Shown here piece after piece: positions 22,126-34,089 of a stretch of DNA of 64,000 bases. The notes beneath the pieces are model-generated. The model worked only from the letters and a program-made list of their open reading frames with translations. It was not told where the DNA came from and searched no databases. Position 1 is the stretch's first letter. Every line of letters begins with the position of its first letter. Source of the DNA: Reticulitermes speratus (taxonomy: Eukaryota; Arthropoda; Insecta; Blattodea; Rhinotermitidae); the NCBI GenBank assembly GCA_021186555.1, contig JAJKFL010000007.1, forward strand, positions 31,285,827 through 31,349,826, given 5' to 3'. The translations under genes and the position numbers were made by a program.

Positions 22126-22701
22126 ATGGACAAATAGCAGCTATTTGTTTGCATGGCTTGTTGTAGCCAAGATTAGATGAAAAGGCAAGAAAGAGTAAGG
22201 ACTGAGAGAAAAACGAGGATGAGGAGGAAGAAGAATGACGTGAGTGAATCTTCTTTTAAGTGGAAGTGATCCGGGAGACGTGCTAACAATCGAATCAGAG
22301 GGACGTCACCATTTCGTGTTAGCGCACTTAACACCCAGAAGGTCAGGGGTATTGGGATGCGTTCCAGTGACACTGCTACATGCAGCGATCAGGGGAATGT
22401 GTGGTGTTGCGAGTTGTCAGCGCTTTTGTGTACCTGAGTGGTTTTATGCGGTTGCACTGACTGACTGACTGACTAACTATCCATCTATCCGAGCGACTGA
22501 CTGACTCACTAAGTAACCACCCATACAACAGATTGTGTAACCCCACGCAGCAGAATTATTCTGTAAGCGCCAGTGGTCGCTAGAACAATCAACAAGTGTC
22601 TCGTCATTACGTACTAATATTTACAGTAGGCCTACATGCTAATTAGTCCTGTTAGGATATGGATTAATCCGGTGCACACCGTAGCCATTTAATATAGTGT
22701 G

Positions 22702-23232
22702 CACGTACCTATCTACTTACCTACCTATCTACCTACCTACCTATCTACCTACCTACCCATCTACCTACCTACTTACCTACCCATCTACCTACCTACTTAC
22801 CTACCTAATTACCTACTACCTATTTACCTACTACCTACTTACCTACCTACTTACCTACCTACTTACTTACCTACCTACCTATCTACCTACCTACCTACTT
22901 ACTTACCTACCTACCTACCTATTTACCTGCCTATCTACCTACCTACTTACCTACCCATCTACCTACCTACTTACCTACCTAATTACCTACTACCTATTTA
23001 CCTACCTACTTACCTACCTACTTACTTACCTACCTACCTACTTACCTATCTACCTACCTACTACTTACCTGCCTACCCATTACCTACCCATCTACCTACC
23101 TACCCATCTACCTACCTACTTACCTACCTAATTACCTACTTACCTACCTACTTACCTAACTACAAATCTACCTACCTACTTACCTACTACCTACTTACCT
23201 ACCTAGTAGTAACCTACCTTCCTACCTAAGTA
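22702..23232. repeat. (CCTA)n microsatellite, about 530 bp
   Basis: Tetranucleotide CCTA with interspersed CTTA, TCTA and CCCA variants. Open frames of Leu-Pro-Thr-Tyr repeats across it are artefacts. Confidence 0.97.
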
Positions 23233-23301
23233 GTTCCAAAGAATATGTTCAAGTTCAAGACCATGTGGAGGATTTAGTAAGGCAACAGCTTCTTTGTTGC
23301 G

Positions 23302-23470
23302 GTGAAATCGCCCACACTATCCCCACGTCCGGTCATCACCTCTCGTGACTTGCCACAGGTCCTTCATCAGAACGCGCTGCTCTGCATATCCGGACACTGT
23401 CTGCTCTATTCGCAACTGAGGACGCGCCATTTTGTGGTGACAGCGGGCACGCGTCGCATGCTAGTGTTAG
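23302..23470 (+). repeat. Dispersed repeat shared with 24096-24260
   Basis: Both include an A/GGACGCGCCAT block with a preceding TCCGCA-type or CGCAAC stretch and GGTGACAG. Family unknown. Confidence 0.5.
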
Positions 23471-23579
23471 TTTGTTGCGGACAAAGGCGTATTGTGCCAG
23501 AAGTAATGTAAAGCATACAAATAACACCGCGGAAACCATGAATTTTGTACGTGACGCTGATATTTAACAGCAGATGATT

Positions 23580-23764
23580 CAGTCGAACTCGGTTATGACG
23601 TCACGAAAGGGAATGAATATTTTGTGTCGTTATAAACGAGTGTTGTTATACCCGAGGAGTATAATGTTATGGTTAAAAGTGAGGAATTAATTGGTACCAC
23701 AGAACATGTGACGTTATAGACAAAGTGTCGCTTAAGCCAATGTCGTTATAACCGGGTACGACTG
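23580..23764. mobile_element. Short DNA transposon relic with GTTATAAC-type ends
   Basis: Inverted ends CAGTCGAACTCGGTTATGAC and GTTATAACCGGGTACGACTG. The interior (GAGTATAATGTTATGG, GAGGAATTAATTGG) recurs inverted at 52712-52828. Confidence 0.7.
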
Positions 23765-23904
23765 TACTGTGTTGTGTTCCGTTAAGGGTAGGCCAAATCT
23801 TATCGACAGGCGTTGTACATAAAGTACGTTACAGTTTAATGGGGTATATAGCCTACTATCCATGTGTTTTGTGAGGTGAGTCGTCTTTAGATATAAACGA
23901 CGTA

Positions 23905-24062
23905 ACTAACTAACTAACTCCATGGAGCAAAGTCCTTCTTGAGAAGCTAACAGGTCCTCAGCTAGTCAAGAAATTCCCCGCATTTTATGGAACCCGAAGG
24001 TTCATTACGGCATTCACAAGAGCCCGCCACCTGTCTCTATCCTGAACAAACAAAGAATCAGT
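23905..24062 (-). mobile_element. Short non-LTR tail, minus orientation
   Basis: TAACTAACTAACTCCATGGA through AACCCGAAGGTTCATTACGG to CTGTCTCTATCCTGAAC, the same tail as 17470-18013. Confidence 0.9.
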
Positions 24063-24260
24063 CCAGGCCCGAGGCTTTGTCAAATCCTTCGTAACATGGT
24101 AATTTTTTACGGCGAGGAGTTGTTAGCACCTCGCCCAACCCCCAAGCTGGAGGACCACCCCTTGTCGGCTGTCCACGACTGCTTATTCAATGTATTCGCA
24201 GCTACCCTCCATATCCGCAGGCCGTTCCTCCATCCGCAACCTCAGGACGCGCCATGCCTT

Positions 24261-24538
24261 GGTGACAGGGACCGACTTATCGTGGTGACAGGGACCGACT
24301 TATCGTGGTGACAGGGACCGACTTATCATGGTGACAGGGACCGACTTATCGTGGTGACAGGGACCGACTTATCGTGGTGACAGGGACCGACTTATCATGG
24401 TGACAGGGACCGACTTATCATGGTGACAGGGACCGACTTATCATGGTGACAGGGACCGACTTATCGTGATGACAGGGACCGACTTATCATGGTGACAGGG
24501 ATCGACTTATCGTGGTGACAGGGACACACTTATCATGG
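24261..24538. repeat. 23-bp minisatellite, 12 copies
   Basis: Unit GGTGACAGGGACCGACTTAT plus CGT or CAT. It grows out of the end of the dispersed repeat at 24096-24260. Confidence 0.97.
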
Positions 24539-24739
24539 ATAAACGACATGAGATCAGATTTAATTGTACGAACCACCCACACCTCAAATATTTTGTGAAT
24601 GATACAAATTATGGACCTGCACATTATATAATTCACCCCATGTTCGTTTTACGTGCCCTTACGCCCTAACACTTCTCAGCACCGTGTTTTCAAACGCCGT
24701 AATCTCTGCATGATTTCAGGTTTCCGCTGCGGTGTAAAT

Positions 24740-24935
24740 GAGATCTGCGCTCTTTTGGGACTTTACGCAGCGTAGAATGGTAGTTTCGTACCGACCTGTC
24801 GGGACAATATATCAGTCCTATCTTCAAGGGTCAAGCAGTCCAACTGCTTTACCCTTGAAGATTGGATTGATAGGTTGTCCCGAAACGTCGGCACGAGAAT
24901 TCCATGCTGCGTAAAATTCCAAAAGATCGCATATC
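24740..24935. repeat. Family II foldback with hammerhead-like centre
   Basis: Inverted arms of about 95 bp meet at AGTCCAACT. The right arm has TTGAAGATTGGATTGATAGG then GTCCCGAAACGTCGG: a TUGAAGA box, weak stem II and GAAACGUC. The left arm holds the inverted copy (CGACCTGTCGGGAC). Confidence 0.75.
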
Positions 24936-25099
24936 TCACTGTGATCTGTGTACATGGCGTAGATATTCCCCCTTATTGCAGAGCAATAGATAAAGTGACA
25001 GTTATATGTCTTGTGATCTTTAAGTTTTGTATAGGAGTCAGGAAGATTAAAGTTTCTTAACTTAGGATTATTAATTATTCCCCGAATTTAATATTTTTA

Positions 25100-25970
25100 T
25101 AAAAATATGTCTGGCGAACCGTAACCTACATCAGAATGTGAGCCGTACTGTGCAAGGTGTTTAAATGCCTGCCATAACAAAGCATTTTAAAACAAGAACC
25201 TGAGGATGTTCTTTGAAAATATGAAGGGAAATGCAACTAGACAGTTCAGGAAGTTACACAATGACAGATTTCTTAATTTATAGCTGAGGTTATTTGAGAA
25301 ACCGAGACATACGTTAAGGTGTACTGTTGTAATGGATATTGCAGGAAAATGTTGCGTATTACGGCGAACTATGTATAGGCTTGAATGGAATCTCTTCTAA
25401 CTGATATTAGCGTTGGGGTTTAACATCAGAATGAAACGTCTTCAATAAACTAAATAGCGATGGGCCGTTCAAAAAATATTGCACTGTGAAGTTAGTTACT
25501 TGTAACATTTGTTATATACACTGAGAAGCTGATAAAGCGTTGTTAAATAGACTATGAAACAGCTAGAAATCTGTGGGGGTCAGAGTGGTGGTACTGTTCC
25601 TGTGACGCACAAGAGAGAACGCCCCAGTTAATTATGCCTGATTGGCCAGCCGATATGGCAGAGAGCTATGCTAATATCGTTACATCTTGCTGAAACTTTG
25701 CGTTAGGCGGTCTACCAAAGGTATAAAATCAAACGCTGCTATGGCCGTGTTACCCACTCTTCTGTATTTTTTTTATAAATGGTGCTTGAAGTGAACTTAC
25801 AATGGGGGTGTCGTTTGAGTCTGACCTTGCTAGTGCTCACTTACCAAATAAACCTTTAAAGGACGTCGAAGCAATTGATAACTTTCATTAAAAATCTTAC
25901 GGCGGATTTCGTTACAGTTCGTGTCCGCCTTCACTGCTTTTATGCTAAACGCTCGAGTGAAATGGATCAT
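25100..25970. other. Intergenic stretch, nothing recognised
   Basis: No long frame, array or repeat family identified between the family II foldback and the SINE-2 composite. Confidence 0.4.
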
Positions 25971-25973
25971 ATT

Positions 25974-26403
25974 TATAGCGTTGCATATTTTTTTTTCATT
26001 GGCTCGAAAGCCCCTTGGGGGCCTAGGCCTCCTCATTATCGAGGTTTCACGATCACACTCAGACACACCACACTCGGTAGGACTCCTCTGGACGAGTGAC
26101 CAGCCCGACGCAGAGACCTCTACCTGACAACACACAACACTCACAAGAGACAGACATCCATGCCCCCGGCGGGATTTTTTTTTCTTTTCTGTTCGGGGTT
26201 TTTCCCTTTGATCCATTTTTGTACTGTTTAAATCCTTTCGTCCTTCATGTCACTTTACGTTCCATGCTACCGTCCTTACAACAAACACAACACAAACATC
26301 CATGCCTCCGGTGGGATTCGAACCCACGATCCTAGCAAGCGAGCAGTCGCAGGCCCACCCCTTAGACCGCGCGGCCACTGGGATCGGCTATAGCGTTGCA
26401 TAT
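25974..26403 (-). repeat. Composite SINE-2 with about 150-bp internal insertion
   Basis: About 400-bp body (25989-26388) between exact TATAGCGTTGCATAT copies at 25974-25988 and 26389-26403. A normal SINE-2 body meets a second segment containing TTCGGGGTTTTTCCCTTTGA and ACGTTCCATGCTACCGTCC before the tRNA-like head. The same structure is at 63232-63656. Confidence 0.93.
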
Positions 26404-26605
26404 TACCGTGTATTTCTTTATTCAATCACGACATCAAAACCACCCAGATATGCTGTTCGTAATGATAAACCCGTAATTGTGTATACATTTAGACCCCTAA
26501 ATGGTACCACTCTTTGTTCACCGCAATTTATGTCCGTATATCGGAGGGTGGTAGCAAATCTAAACATGGTACATTACGGAATTTCTGTTCACAGACTTTC
26601 ATGGT

Positions 26606-26841
26606 TTTATTTATTCATTTATTGAAGGGCCCCGCAGCAGATGCTACGGACGCACCGCAGCCTGGAAGGCTTATTGTGCAAACATGTGATGAAGATGATT
26701 AAGATGAAGAAGGTTTTTTCTGCTTTTTCATTGTAATACAGCACCGGTGGAATGGAATTGACAGAGGGAAACCGAAGTACTCGGAGAGAAACCTGTCCCA
26801 GTGCCACTTTGTCCACCACAAATCCACATGGACCGACCGGG
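26606..26841 (-). repeat. SINE-3 copy, head truncated
   Basis: Minus orientation, from GGGCCCCGCAGCAGATGC to CCACATGGACCGACC. The tRNA-like head is missing. Confidence 0.85.
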
Positions 26842-27094
26842 TTCATGGGTGTTAAGCGAGGGTGGCACAATATTAGGGGTTGACTGTCATTGATGTGCTA
26901 TATATTTCTGTCCATCTGGGCCATTATCGATTAAGGTAATGTAATACAATAAGAAGTGTGTGAAGATTTGTATTTTTATACTCTTTGTTTTGGGTTTTAT
27001 GATTTATCACGTTTACTTCGACTTATCGTACCAAATGTTGCTGCGTTTCGTAAAGTGTAAGAGAAATAAATAAATAGGAGGATTGGGAAAATTC

Positions 27095-27450
27095 ATGAGG
27101 AGCGTCGTAATCGATATTCTTCACATGACGTCATTAGGGGTTTAAATTGAACAAGGTTGAGATGGGAAGGGAATTCAGTACGCATGGGGACGATAAGAAG
27201 TGGGTAGGCATAAACCTTTAGTTTGAAAAACATAAGAGAGAGACTGCAAGGAAGACCTGAAGATAGATGGGAGGTTACTATAAAATGGATCTTACAGAAA
27301 TAGGATATGATAGTACGGGGTGGACTCAACTGGCTCTGAATCGGATCCCGTGGCGGGCTTTTGTGAACACGTTACTGAATTGAGGATTCTATAAGGTGAG
27401 TGAATACTCAATGGGCTGAGTGCCTACGGCTTTTTGAGAAGACTTGTACA
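27095..27450 (+). mobile_element. Decayed non-LTR tail
   Basis: GATAGATGGGAGGTTACTAT, AAAATGGATCTTACAGAAAT and GGTGGACTCAACTGGCTC follow the order of 17780-17890, with frame damage. Confidence 0.65.
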
Positions 27451-28247
27451 ATTTGGATTTGGGTAATGAGAAAAAGTAAGAATGGAAGAATTTTTGCACC
27501 CTAGTTTTATCCGGCTTTGTACCCCTTTCCATCTCTGGTCCGACAGCTATGCGGCCATAATAAATTTCGTATTGGGAAAAAAAATGATGTGTTATCATTT
27601 GTGTCTTTACTGGCAACTGTTCAACTGTTTAGTGCATAAAGCGATCACTGTGCTGCCCCACAACAGCACGAGCATTCTTAAGACCGTCTGTAATTAGTGA
27701 GTAATTAATTGTTTCAGTACAGTTTAGTGTAGGAAAGTCTTGGGTTAAGAACATGCCATTTCGCTTGTTGTGTGGTCCTGTATTTATAGAATTATGTCAT
27801 ACACCGATTTATACAAATACAGATGTAATTGTATTGATTGTACAAATATTGCAGGAATTCGTCTTGCAGTTTGCAAAGGATGGTAAGCAGTTGCCAATTT
27901 ACGTGTTTTCGGCAGTTTGCAGACTGTTTAATTAACAGGGTACACAAATGTGAGAGACTGGCGCTCAGCGTAATTTATAAGTGATTTATGTTCAATTATC
28001 AACATTCTTTGGGCTAATAATAATTTTGGATATTTGCGTTTTTTGTGCATTCAAATTGAGAGTTAGAATTTGGTGAAATTCGCAGTACGTAACAATGTTG
28101 TGAATATGGATGGTTCACAGTTGTTTGCTAATCGTAGTTAATTGATCCCGAAGTAATGATTATGTATGATGCATGTTAACAGATTACTGTGTGTGTGTGA
28201 ACATTTTTCATATGAGCTGTGAATTAGGTGCGGTGGAATTTAGAGGC

Positions 28248-28496
28248 TTACAACCTCAAAGCTAAGATTTCGAAATGCCTTCGTCCGTGAATTTGTAGTA
28301 GTTTGATATTGAAGGTTCTCACATCGGGGAATGGTATAGGATCGAAGTCTTCTGTGATGTGACACTGTGTTGTTGGCTGAGTGGTACCTGACGTTTCGTC
28401 TTCAACGTTAATCAGTGCACATCTCAGAATACCTGGATCCTCATTTGGTTGTTGTTCAGCTAGTACATTCCTGCTTGTATCTGCTCGGAAGGCCAT
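28248..28496 (-). other. Unassigned 82-codon open frame
   Basis: Begins MAFRADTSRNVLAEQQPNED. It reads like a repeat-derived frame rather than a host gene. No splice sites or partner exon identified. Confidence 0.2.
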
Positions 28497-28569
28497 TACA
28501 ATGTTAAAATTGTCGCTGTTTTATTTATCCTGAGCCAGTTGAGTTCACTCCATACCCTCGCAGCCTATG

Positions 28570-28775
28570 TCTCGGAGTCCAGTCTGTTAATGTTATCCCC
28601 CAGTTTACACCTGGAGATCTGAAACTACTGTATTAACATTATCCTTCAGTCTACACCTAGATTTCTGAGACTATCAACATTATGCTCCAGTCTACACCTA
28701 TATCTCTGAGACTACTGCCTTAATGTTATGCTACAGTCTACAGCTGTGTCTCCTAAGTGATCTCTTCCCTTGATG
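28570..28775. repeat. Degenerate tandem repeat, about 60-bp unit
   Basis: Three to four diverged copies with CAGTCTACACCTA, CTGAGACTA and TTAATGTTATGC. Confidence 0.6.
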
Positions 28776-29050
28776 TTTACCATTCCAATTTATATGCATT
28801 TCTTTTTACAAACCCTTACCCTTGATAATTCAAGCACCTTATCAATATTAGACGAAGAAGTACTTCCTATAACTAACGTGTAACTATGTTGATAATTAAG
28901 GAACAAAACGCCAACTTCATAGTATAGGGTGTTCCTTGAACACTGCTAAACCAATCTTCTCCTGTGATAAACTCGAAGATTGATAATTGTGTTTAGGAAG
29001 GTCCTTCATTCTCCTCTTCCCTGATCTTTGTAGTTTGCAGTTTAAATCGA

Positions 29051-29223
29051 TATGGTTAAACTCAGGATAGCTCAGGATAGGGACAGGTGGCGGGCTCTTG
29101 TGAGTGCGGTGATGAACCTTCGGGTTCCATAAAATGCGGGGAATTTCTTGACTAGCTGACGAACTGTTAGCTTCTCAAGAAGGACTCTGCTCCATGGAGT
29201 TAGTTTAGTTATGGTTAAACTCA
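29051..29223 (+). mobile_element. 145-bp non-LTR tail insertion with 14-bp target duplication
   Basis: Body 29065-29209 (GATAGCTCAGGATAGGGACA to GGAGTTAGTTTAGT) between exact TATGGTTAAACTCA copies at 29051-29064 and 29210-29223. Extreme 5' truncation. Confidence 0.93.
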
Positions 29224-30122
29224 TTTATCACAACCCCATAAAACCATAGAATGTATGTAATAAAGCATTAGGCAGCAAGTCTCCAAGTTAAAACCAGCGG
29301 AATTGTCTTTCGGAAGTATTTTCCACACTTCTCAGTTTTCTCGAGCAGCATCATGACAAAGCAATCTGTAAGGGACAAGCGGGACGGACGTGGAACGGTG
29401 AAAAGAGGGGGAGGGGACCCTGAGTTACATTTGTAAACAGTTAAATCGTAAGCGTTTTATGGACAGCCACACCGCACTTTTCCAAAACCAAAAACCGTAT
29501 TGCACTTGGTGTTCAGGCGGCTCTTATATTCTGTGTGCATTTTTTCTTTGGTGTTTTTACGATTTTCGGTGGGACTCTGGTTTGTAAGAAGTCTAAGCCG
29601 GTCAATGATGTTTCTTCAGTCTCAGCCTGTCCTCGCAGAGGACACTGTCTTAGATATAAAGACAAATCATGGCGAGAGGCCATAACTTGTACGCAGGTTT
29701 TCTTGTAAAGTGTCTGTAATTTTGTGTCGATTTTAAGAAAATCGGGATTTCCACAGAGTTCAGTAAAAATTTCAAATACTAATTTTCACGAAAATCGTTC
29801 CAGTGGGAGTCGAACTGTTCCAAGCAGACAGACATGACGAAGCCATTTGTCGCTATTCGTTTTTTTTGCGAGAGCGCCTGAATGGACCAACATGATATAG
29901 GCTATATTCATATGACGTGATGATAACGAGTAGTTTATGATTGTAACGTGAAGAATAGTCTGAAGGAATAACAACTCTTCTGTGAATGTGCAGTAAAATT
30001 ATGTCACGTCTTATATTGGCTTTGACTTTAGAAATTATTTCAGTCTACTTAAGATTTACTCATGTTTCTTAAACATTGAAATACTTTGGAAAGCATATCA
30101 GAAATAGCTGGGAACTTTTGAT

Positions 30123-30490
30123 ATGTGGCGCTGGAGAAGGATGGAGAAGATCAGTTGGACCGATCGTGTGAGAAATGAAGAAGTATTACAAGAGTCAAGG
30201 AGGAGAGGAATATCGTACATACAATAAAAAGAAGAAAGGCTAACTGGATTGGTCACATTCTTGCGTAGAAACTGCCTTCTGAAACACGTGACTGAAGGAA
30301 AGTTAGAGGGAAGGATATAAATGACGAGAAGACGAGGAAGAAGACGTAAGCTGATACTAATTACTTTACGGAAACGAGAAGATACTGTAAACTGAAAGAT
30401 GAAGCACTAGATCGCAGTTCTGTGGAGAACTCGATTTGGAAGAGGCTACGGACGTGTCGTAAGACAGACTGCGCAGTGGATGAATGAAAC
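30123..30490 (+). pseudogene. Broken copy of the second non-LTR family
   Basis: Sense-strand relic of the 20014-20595 frame: GGAGAAGATCAGTTGGACCG, GGCTAACTGGATTGGTCAC and CTGCCTTCTGAAACACGTGA, with frameshifts. Followed by a (CACG)-rich tract at 30520-30560. Confidence 0.8.
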
Positions 30491-30929
30491 ATATAAGATA
30501 TAAGCCCAAAGGAAATAGATACATACACGCGCACACACGCACGCGCACACGCACGGCAACACACGTGGCGGCACCTGTTAGCATCTAACGCATGTAAAGT
30601 GATGATGTACATACACTGAATGTTTCTTTCTGTAAAAACTACAGGTGAATGTGAGAGGACTCCATATTGTGGATTTATTGCTTATATTGATTGAATACTA
30701 CAATGTGACACTTGGTACACAATAAGCGGCGTTATTTTGGTAGGAATACTGTTTACTCTTTACCTGGCATGCAGGGATGATTAAATTAGGAAGGTTTAGC
30801 TGGGGAGAGGATGTGCCTGGTTTTACTTCTCTGTCTAACCATTTAGTGTCTTCCAATAACATATTTTCCGAGATCTTCGTTCTTCTGATTTTTTTTTTGT
30901 CAACGTGTGTTGGTAGTTATATACCGACG

Positions 30930-30965
30930 TTTCGAGAGAGCCAATCGGTCCCATCTTCAACAATC
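30930..30965 (-). repeat. Family II hammerhead-like remnant
   Basis: Minus strand: TTGAAGATGGGACCGATTGG then CTCTCGAAACGTCGG. Stem II is damaged. Confidence 0.45.
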
Positions 30966-31411
30966 ACGCAGTCCAAGAAGAAATGTGGCATAGTTTTAGA
31001 TTGTGTTCACGCATTTGTTATATTTGGGATGTCCGCTCTCAGATTTTGTAACTCACGTTGATTTAGTCATATTACCAAACCGTTTTAAGCAACCTACGGT
31101 TTGCTTTGTATTACTGATGTTTCAGATTTAATTACGAAAATGTACTGTTAGAGAAATGCAGCTAAATTAATTGAGTTTCATTTGAAATGAAAGCCCTGTA
31201 ATATTATTACCTGTTATTTATTGTTTTGCACCATCATAATTTATAACCTGTACAAACGTTTGACGTACAATAGTGATGTAGTTTTCAGATGCCCGACCAA
31301 AATTGCGTACCCTGATAATTTACTGACTGCTGTAGAGGAACGTTCTCCACAAAAAAATTCGCTGGCTTATTTCAGGCACGTGCCCTTTATACCACGTGTA
31401 CGTGGCTGTTA

Positions 31412-31807
31412 TACAGGGCATACACAAAAGAATGGTGCGGTATCAAAAGTGAATACAAAATGTATTTCTCACCTTACACGGGCACAACATACACCGTCAG
31501 CGGCGGCAACTGTCCAAGTTTCTCATTTGGTAATTACAATCCTTCAATGTGTGCACCCTGGGTCACACGACACACATCCACGCGGTAATCAAACTCATCC
31601 CAGACCCGGTGTAGCATGTCCGCTGTAATGGCCTGCAGTGCATGCGTTATCCGATCACACAGTAAGCATGAGAAGCGAACTGCTGGTAGTGCATGAGAAA
31701 CTTGGACAGTTGCCGCCGCTGACGGTGTATGTTGTGCCCGTGTAATATGAGACAGAAATTTTTTATTCACTTTTGAAACCGCACCATTCTTTTGTGTATG
31801 CCCTGTA
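31412..31807. mobile_element. Non-autonomous TA-target element with long inverted repeats
   Basis: Ends CAGGGCATACACAAAAGAAT at 31414 and its complement at 31805, flanked by TA. Inverted arms of about 115 bp (to near 31530 and from near 31690) include CCGTCAGCGGCGGCAACTGT. The unique middle is about 160 bp. Duplication of TA points to the Tc1/mariner superfamily or a relative. Frames in it are not a full transposase. Short palindromic relatives lie at 15786-15863 and 51286-51365. Confidence 0.85.
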
Positions 31808-31984
31808 TTTAGGTGAATGTCATCTTCAGAGACTTTATTATTAACAAGCATCATGTCCATGTGTCTGTCCCGTATTAACTTTTGAACTGACGTATTTTCG
31901 TGATATATTTTATGAACCTCATACCACTGTAGACCAGGGGACTGCATAATAAGGCGCATCATGACATGTGCTCCTCACAAAATG

Positions 31985-32320
31985 TTTTACGGGTGATAAA
32001 GTAAAGAAGAATGAGATGGGCGGGGTTTGTGGCACGTATGGGGATGAGGAGAGGTGTATAAAGGGTTTTGGTGGGGAAATCTGAGGGAAAGAAACAGCTT
32101 GGAAGACCTAGATGTAGATGTGAGGATGATATTATAGTGGATCTGAAAGAAATAGGATGGGGCCGTGGACTGGATTGAGCTGGCTCAGAACAGTTACAAG
32201 TTGTGGGCTCTTGTGAAAACGGTAATGAACCTTCGGGTCCCATAAATTTCGAGAGATTTCTTGATTAGATGAGGTACTGTTAGCTTCTCAATAAGGAGTC
32301 TCCTCCGTGGAGTTCGTTAA
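31985..32320 (+). mobile_element. Decayed non-LTR tail
   Basis: GATGGGCGGGGTTTGTGGCA, GGAAGACCTAGATGTAGATG and AATGAACCTTCGGGTCCCAT follow the order of 17690-17940. Confidence 0.8.
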
Positions 32321-32807
32321 GTACTCGTAAAGATGTAAACCAACACCTGCACTTACTAAATTCATACCGGCGTGGTGAGTTACGGACTTGTGGGGTTTGA
32401 GTGACACTCGCACTCTTTTTGTAAGGTTCTGGAACTTTGTTTGATGATGGATCTTGTAGAATGTGAGACGAAGCAGCGAACGTGTGACTTAGTGTCTGGC
32501 TTTTGGTTTGATAGCGATAATGAATTGTTCGTTGGAATGAGACAAGCGGAAGTTTGTGTGAGGGACACATCATAAACATACCTGTAAACTTACAATTTTA
32601 AATTATACTTAGAAACGTATTACGAATGATTATGTTGGAGAAATAATGGCTACTTAATGTATACATCTTGCCATTACAGTGGTATGCAGAAATAATTAGT
32701 TACATGGTGTTACATTTTGAGAGAACGTAAATCGTATGCTTTTAAAAACTGAGTTATTATGGAAACATTTGAAAGCAAGAAGAATTAAGGTGAGCTATTT
32801 CAGGATA

Positions 32808-33043
32808 TTAACCCTTTAAAGACGAAGCGTAAACTGTTACATTTAAAGACCCAGTTCGTACCGCGCAGTAAACACTTTTTATCTCGGTTGAAAAAACAAA
32901 TCAATTTATGTTATATAAGGCAAAAGTCGGTGTTTGTTGTAATATAAATACAATACACATAAATACAGTGTGGGCAGAATGTAGAATTTGTGAATGTTAC
33001 AACTGTTGATGTATCAAGTAACCATTAGGCTTTAAAAGGTTAA
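32808..33043. mobile_element. piggyBac-type MITE
   Basis: TTAA target copies at 32808-32811 and 33040-33043 enclose CCCTTTAAAGACG at the left and CTTTAAAAGG at the right. Related to 15224-15441. Confidence 0.65.
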
Positions 33044-33272
33044 AGTACAAGGACCGTAGTGATTTGTGCAGACCACGTAGTATTGTTATGCTCTTGAAAC
33101 TGGGGGGAGGAGGCTAGGGGGGCTGGATATGTGGCTGTGAATGCATAATTAAATTTTATTTGGAAAACAATTGGAGAAATGCTGTTTTAAGTTTTAGAAG
33201 CTTAGAAGTAAAAACTAGAACCTATCTTAGGAAATTACTTTAATTGTATCTACCCCGTTGTTTCAAGTCGTT

Positions 33273-33603
33273 CCCATAAATACGGGGCGCGTGGTGGCGC
33301 AGTTGGTTGAGGCACTACGCTACAAACCGGAACGTCGCGGGTTCGATTCCCGATGGTGTCATTGGAATTTTTCATTGACATAATCGTTTCGGTCGCACTA
33401 TGGCCCTGGAGTCGACTCAGCCTCTAACAGAAATGAGTACCAGGAATATTTCCTGGGGAGTAAAGGCGGCCGGTGAGTAGGGCTGACAACCTTACCACCT
33501 TCATGTGCCGATTGTCTAGAAATCTGGGAGCCTCAACCTCCTGGAACCGTAAGGGTCTGTCCAGGCCTGTAATGGGATTGCTTTACCTTTTACCCATAAA
33601 TAC
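33273..33603 (+). repeat. SINE-1 copy with 11-bp target duplication
   Basis: Body 33284-33592 between exact CCCATAAATAC at 33273-33283 and 33593-33603. Confidence 0.95.
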
Positions 33604-33668
33604 ACACTGTTCCGTCTAACTTGTAGTTTGAAAGAAATAACAAATGTTAGACGGAAGAATGTGTATTT
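33601..33668. repeat. 20-bp inverted repeat
   Basis: TACACACTGTTCCGTCTAAC and an inverted near-copy ending at 33665 enclose about 30 bp. The SINE-1 above landed beside it. Confidence 0.7.
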
Positions 33669-34089
33669 ATTAGGAAACTAGGTTATCGTGATGGAAAGTG
33701 ACTGGAACTAGAGCAGTATTACGTACAGGGACTGAGTTTTGTGGTAGCGGTGTCGAACCTGTATTATTTGATAAGCAGGAATTAGGTGGGCGAAGAAAAG
33801 TGAAATACGTGATTTATTATTGTCGTGTTCAGCACATTCACATGTACATTATGGCTACACTTTGTTTTACGTAAAATATGGTATAATTACTGTGAATTAG
33901 CATGTTATTCGGGTATGGACTACAAATAAAATGTAAAATGTTTAAATAGCAAAATATAATAATAATAATAATAATAATAATAAACAATAAATGTAGTGTT
34001 TTGAATACATTGTCATGTGACTTTAAATTGACTTTTTTTCCGGGTGCTATTTTATTTAGGTTGTATAACAATAATAATAATAATAATGT

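Noticed and set aside
22697..23229. Long Leu-Pro-Thr-Tyr repeat proteins
   Set aside because: Translation of a CCTA microsatellite, open in more than one frame.
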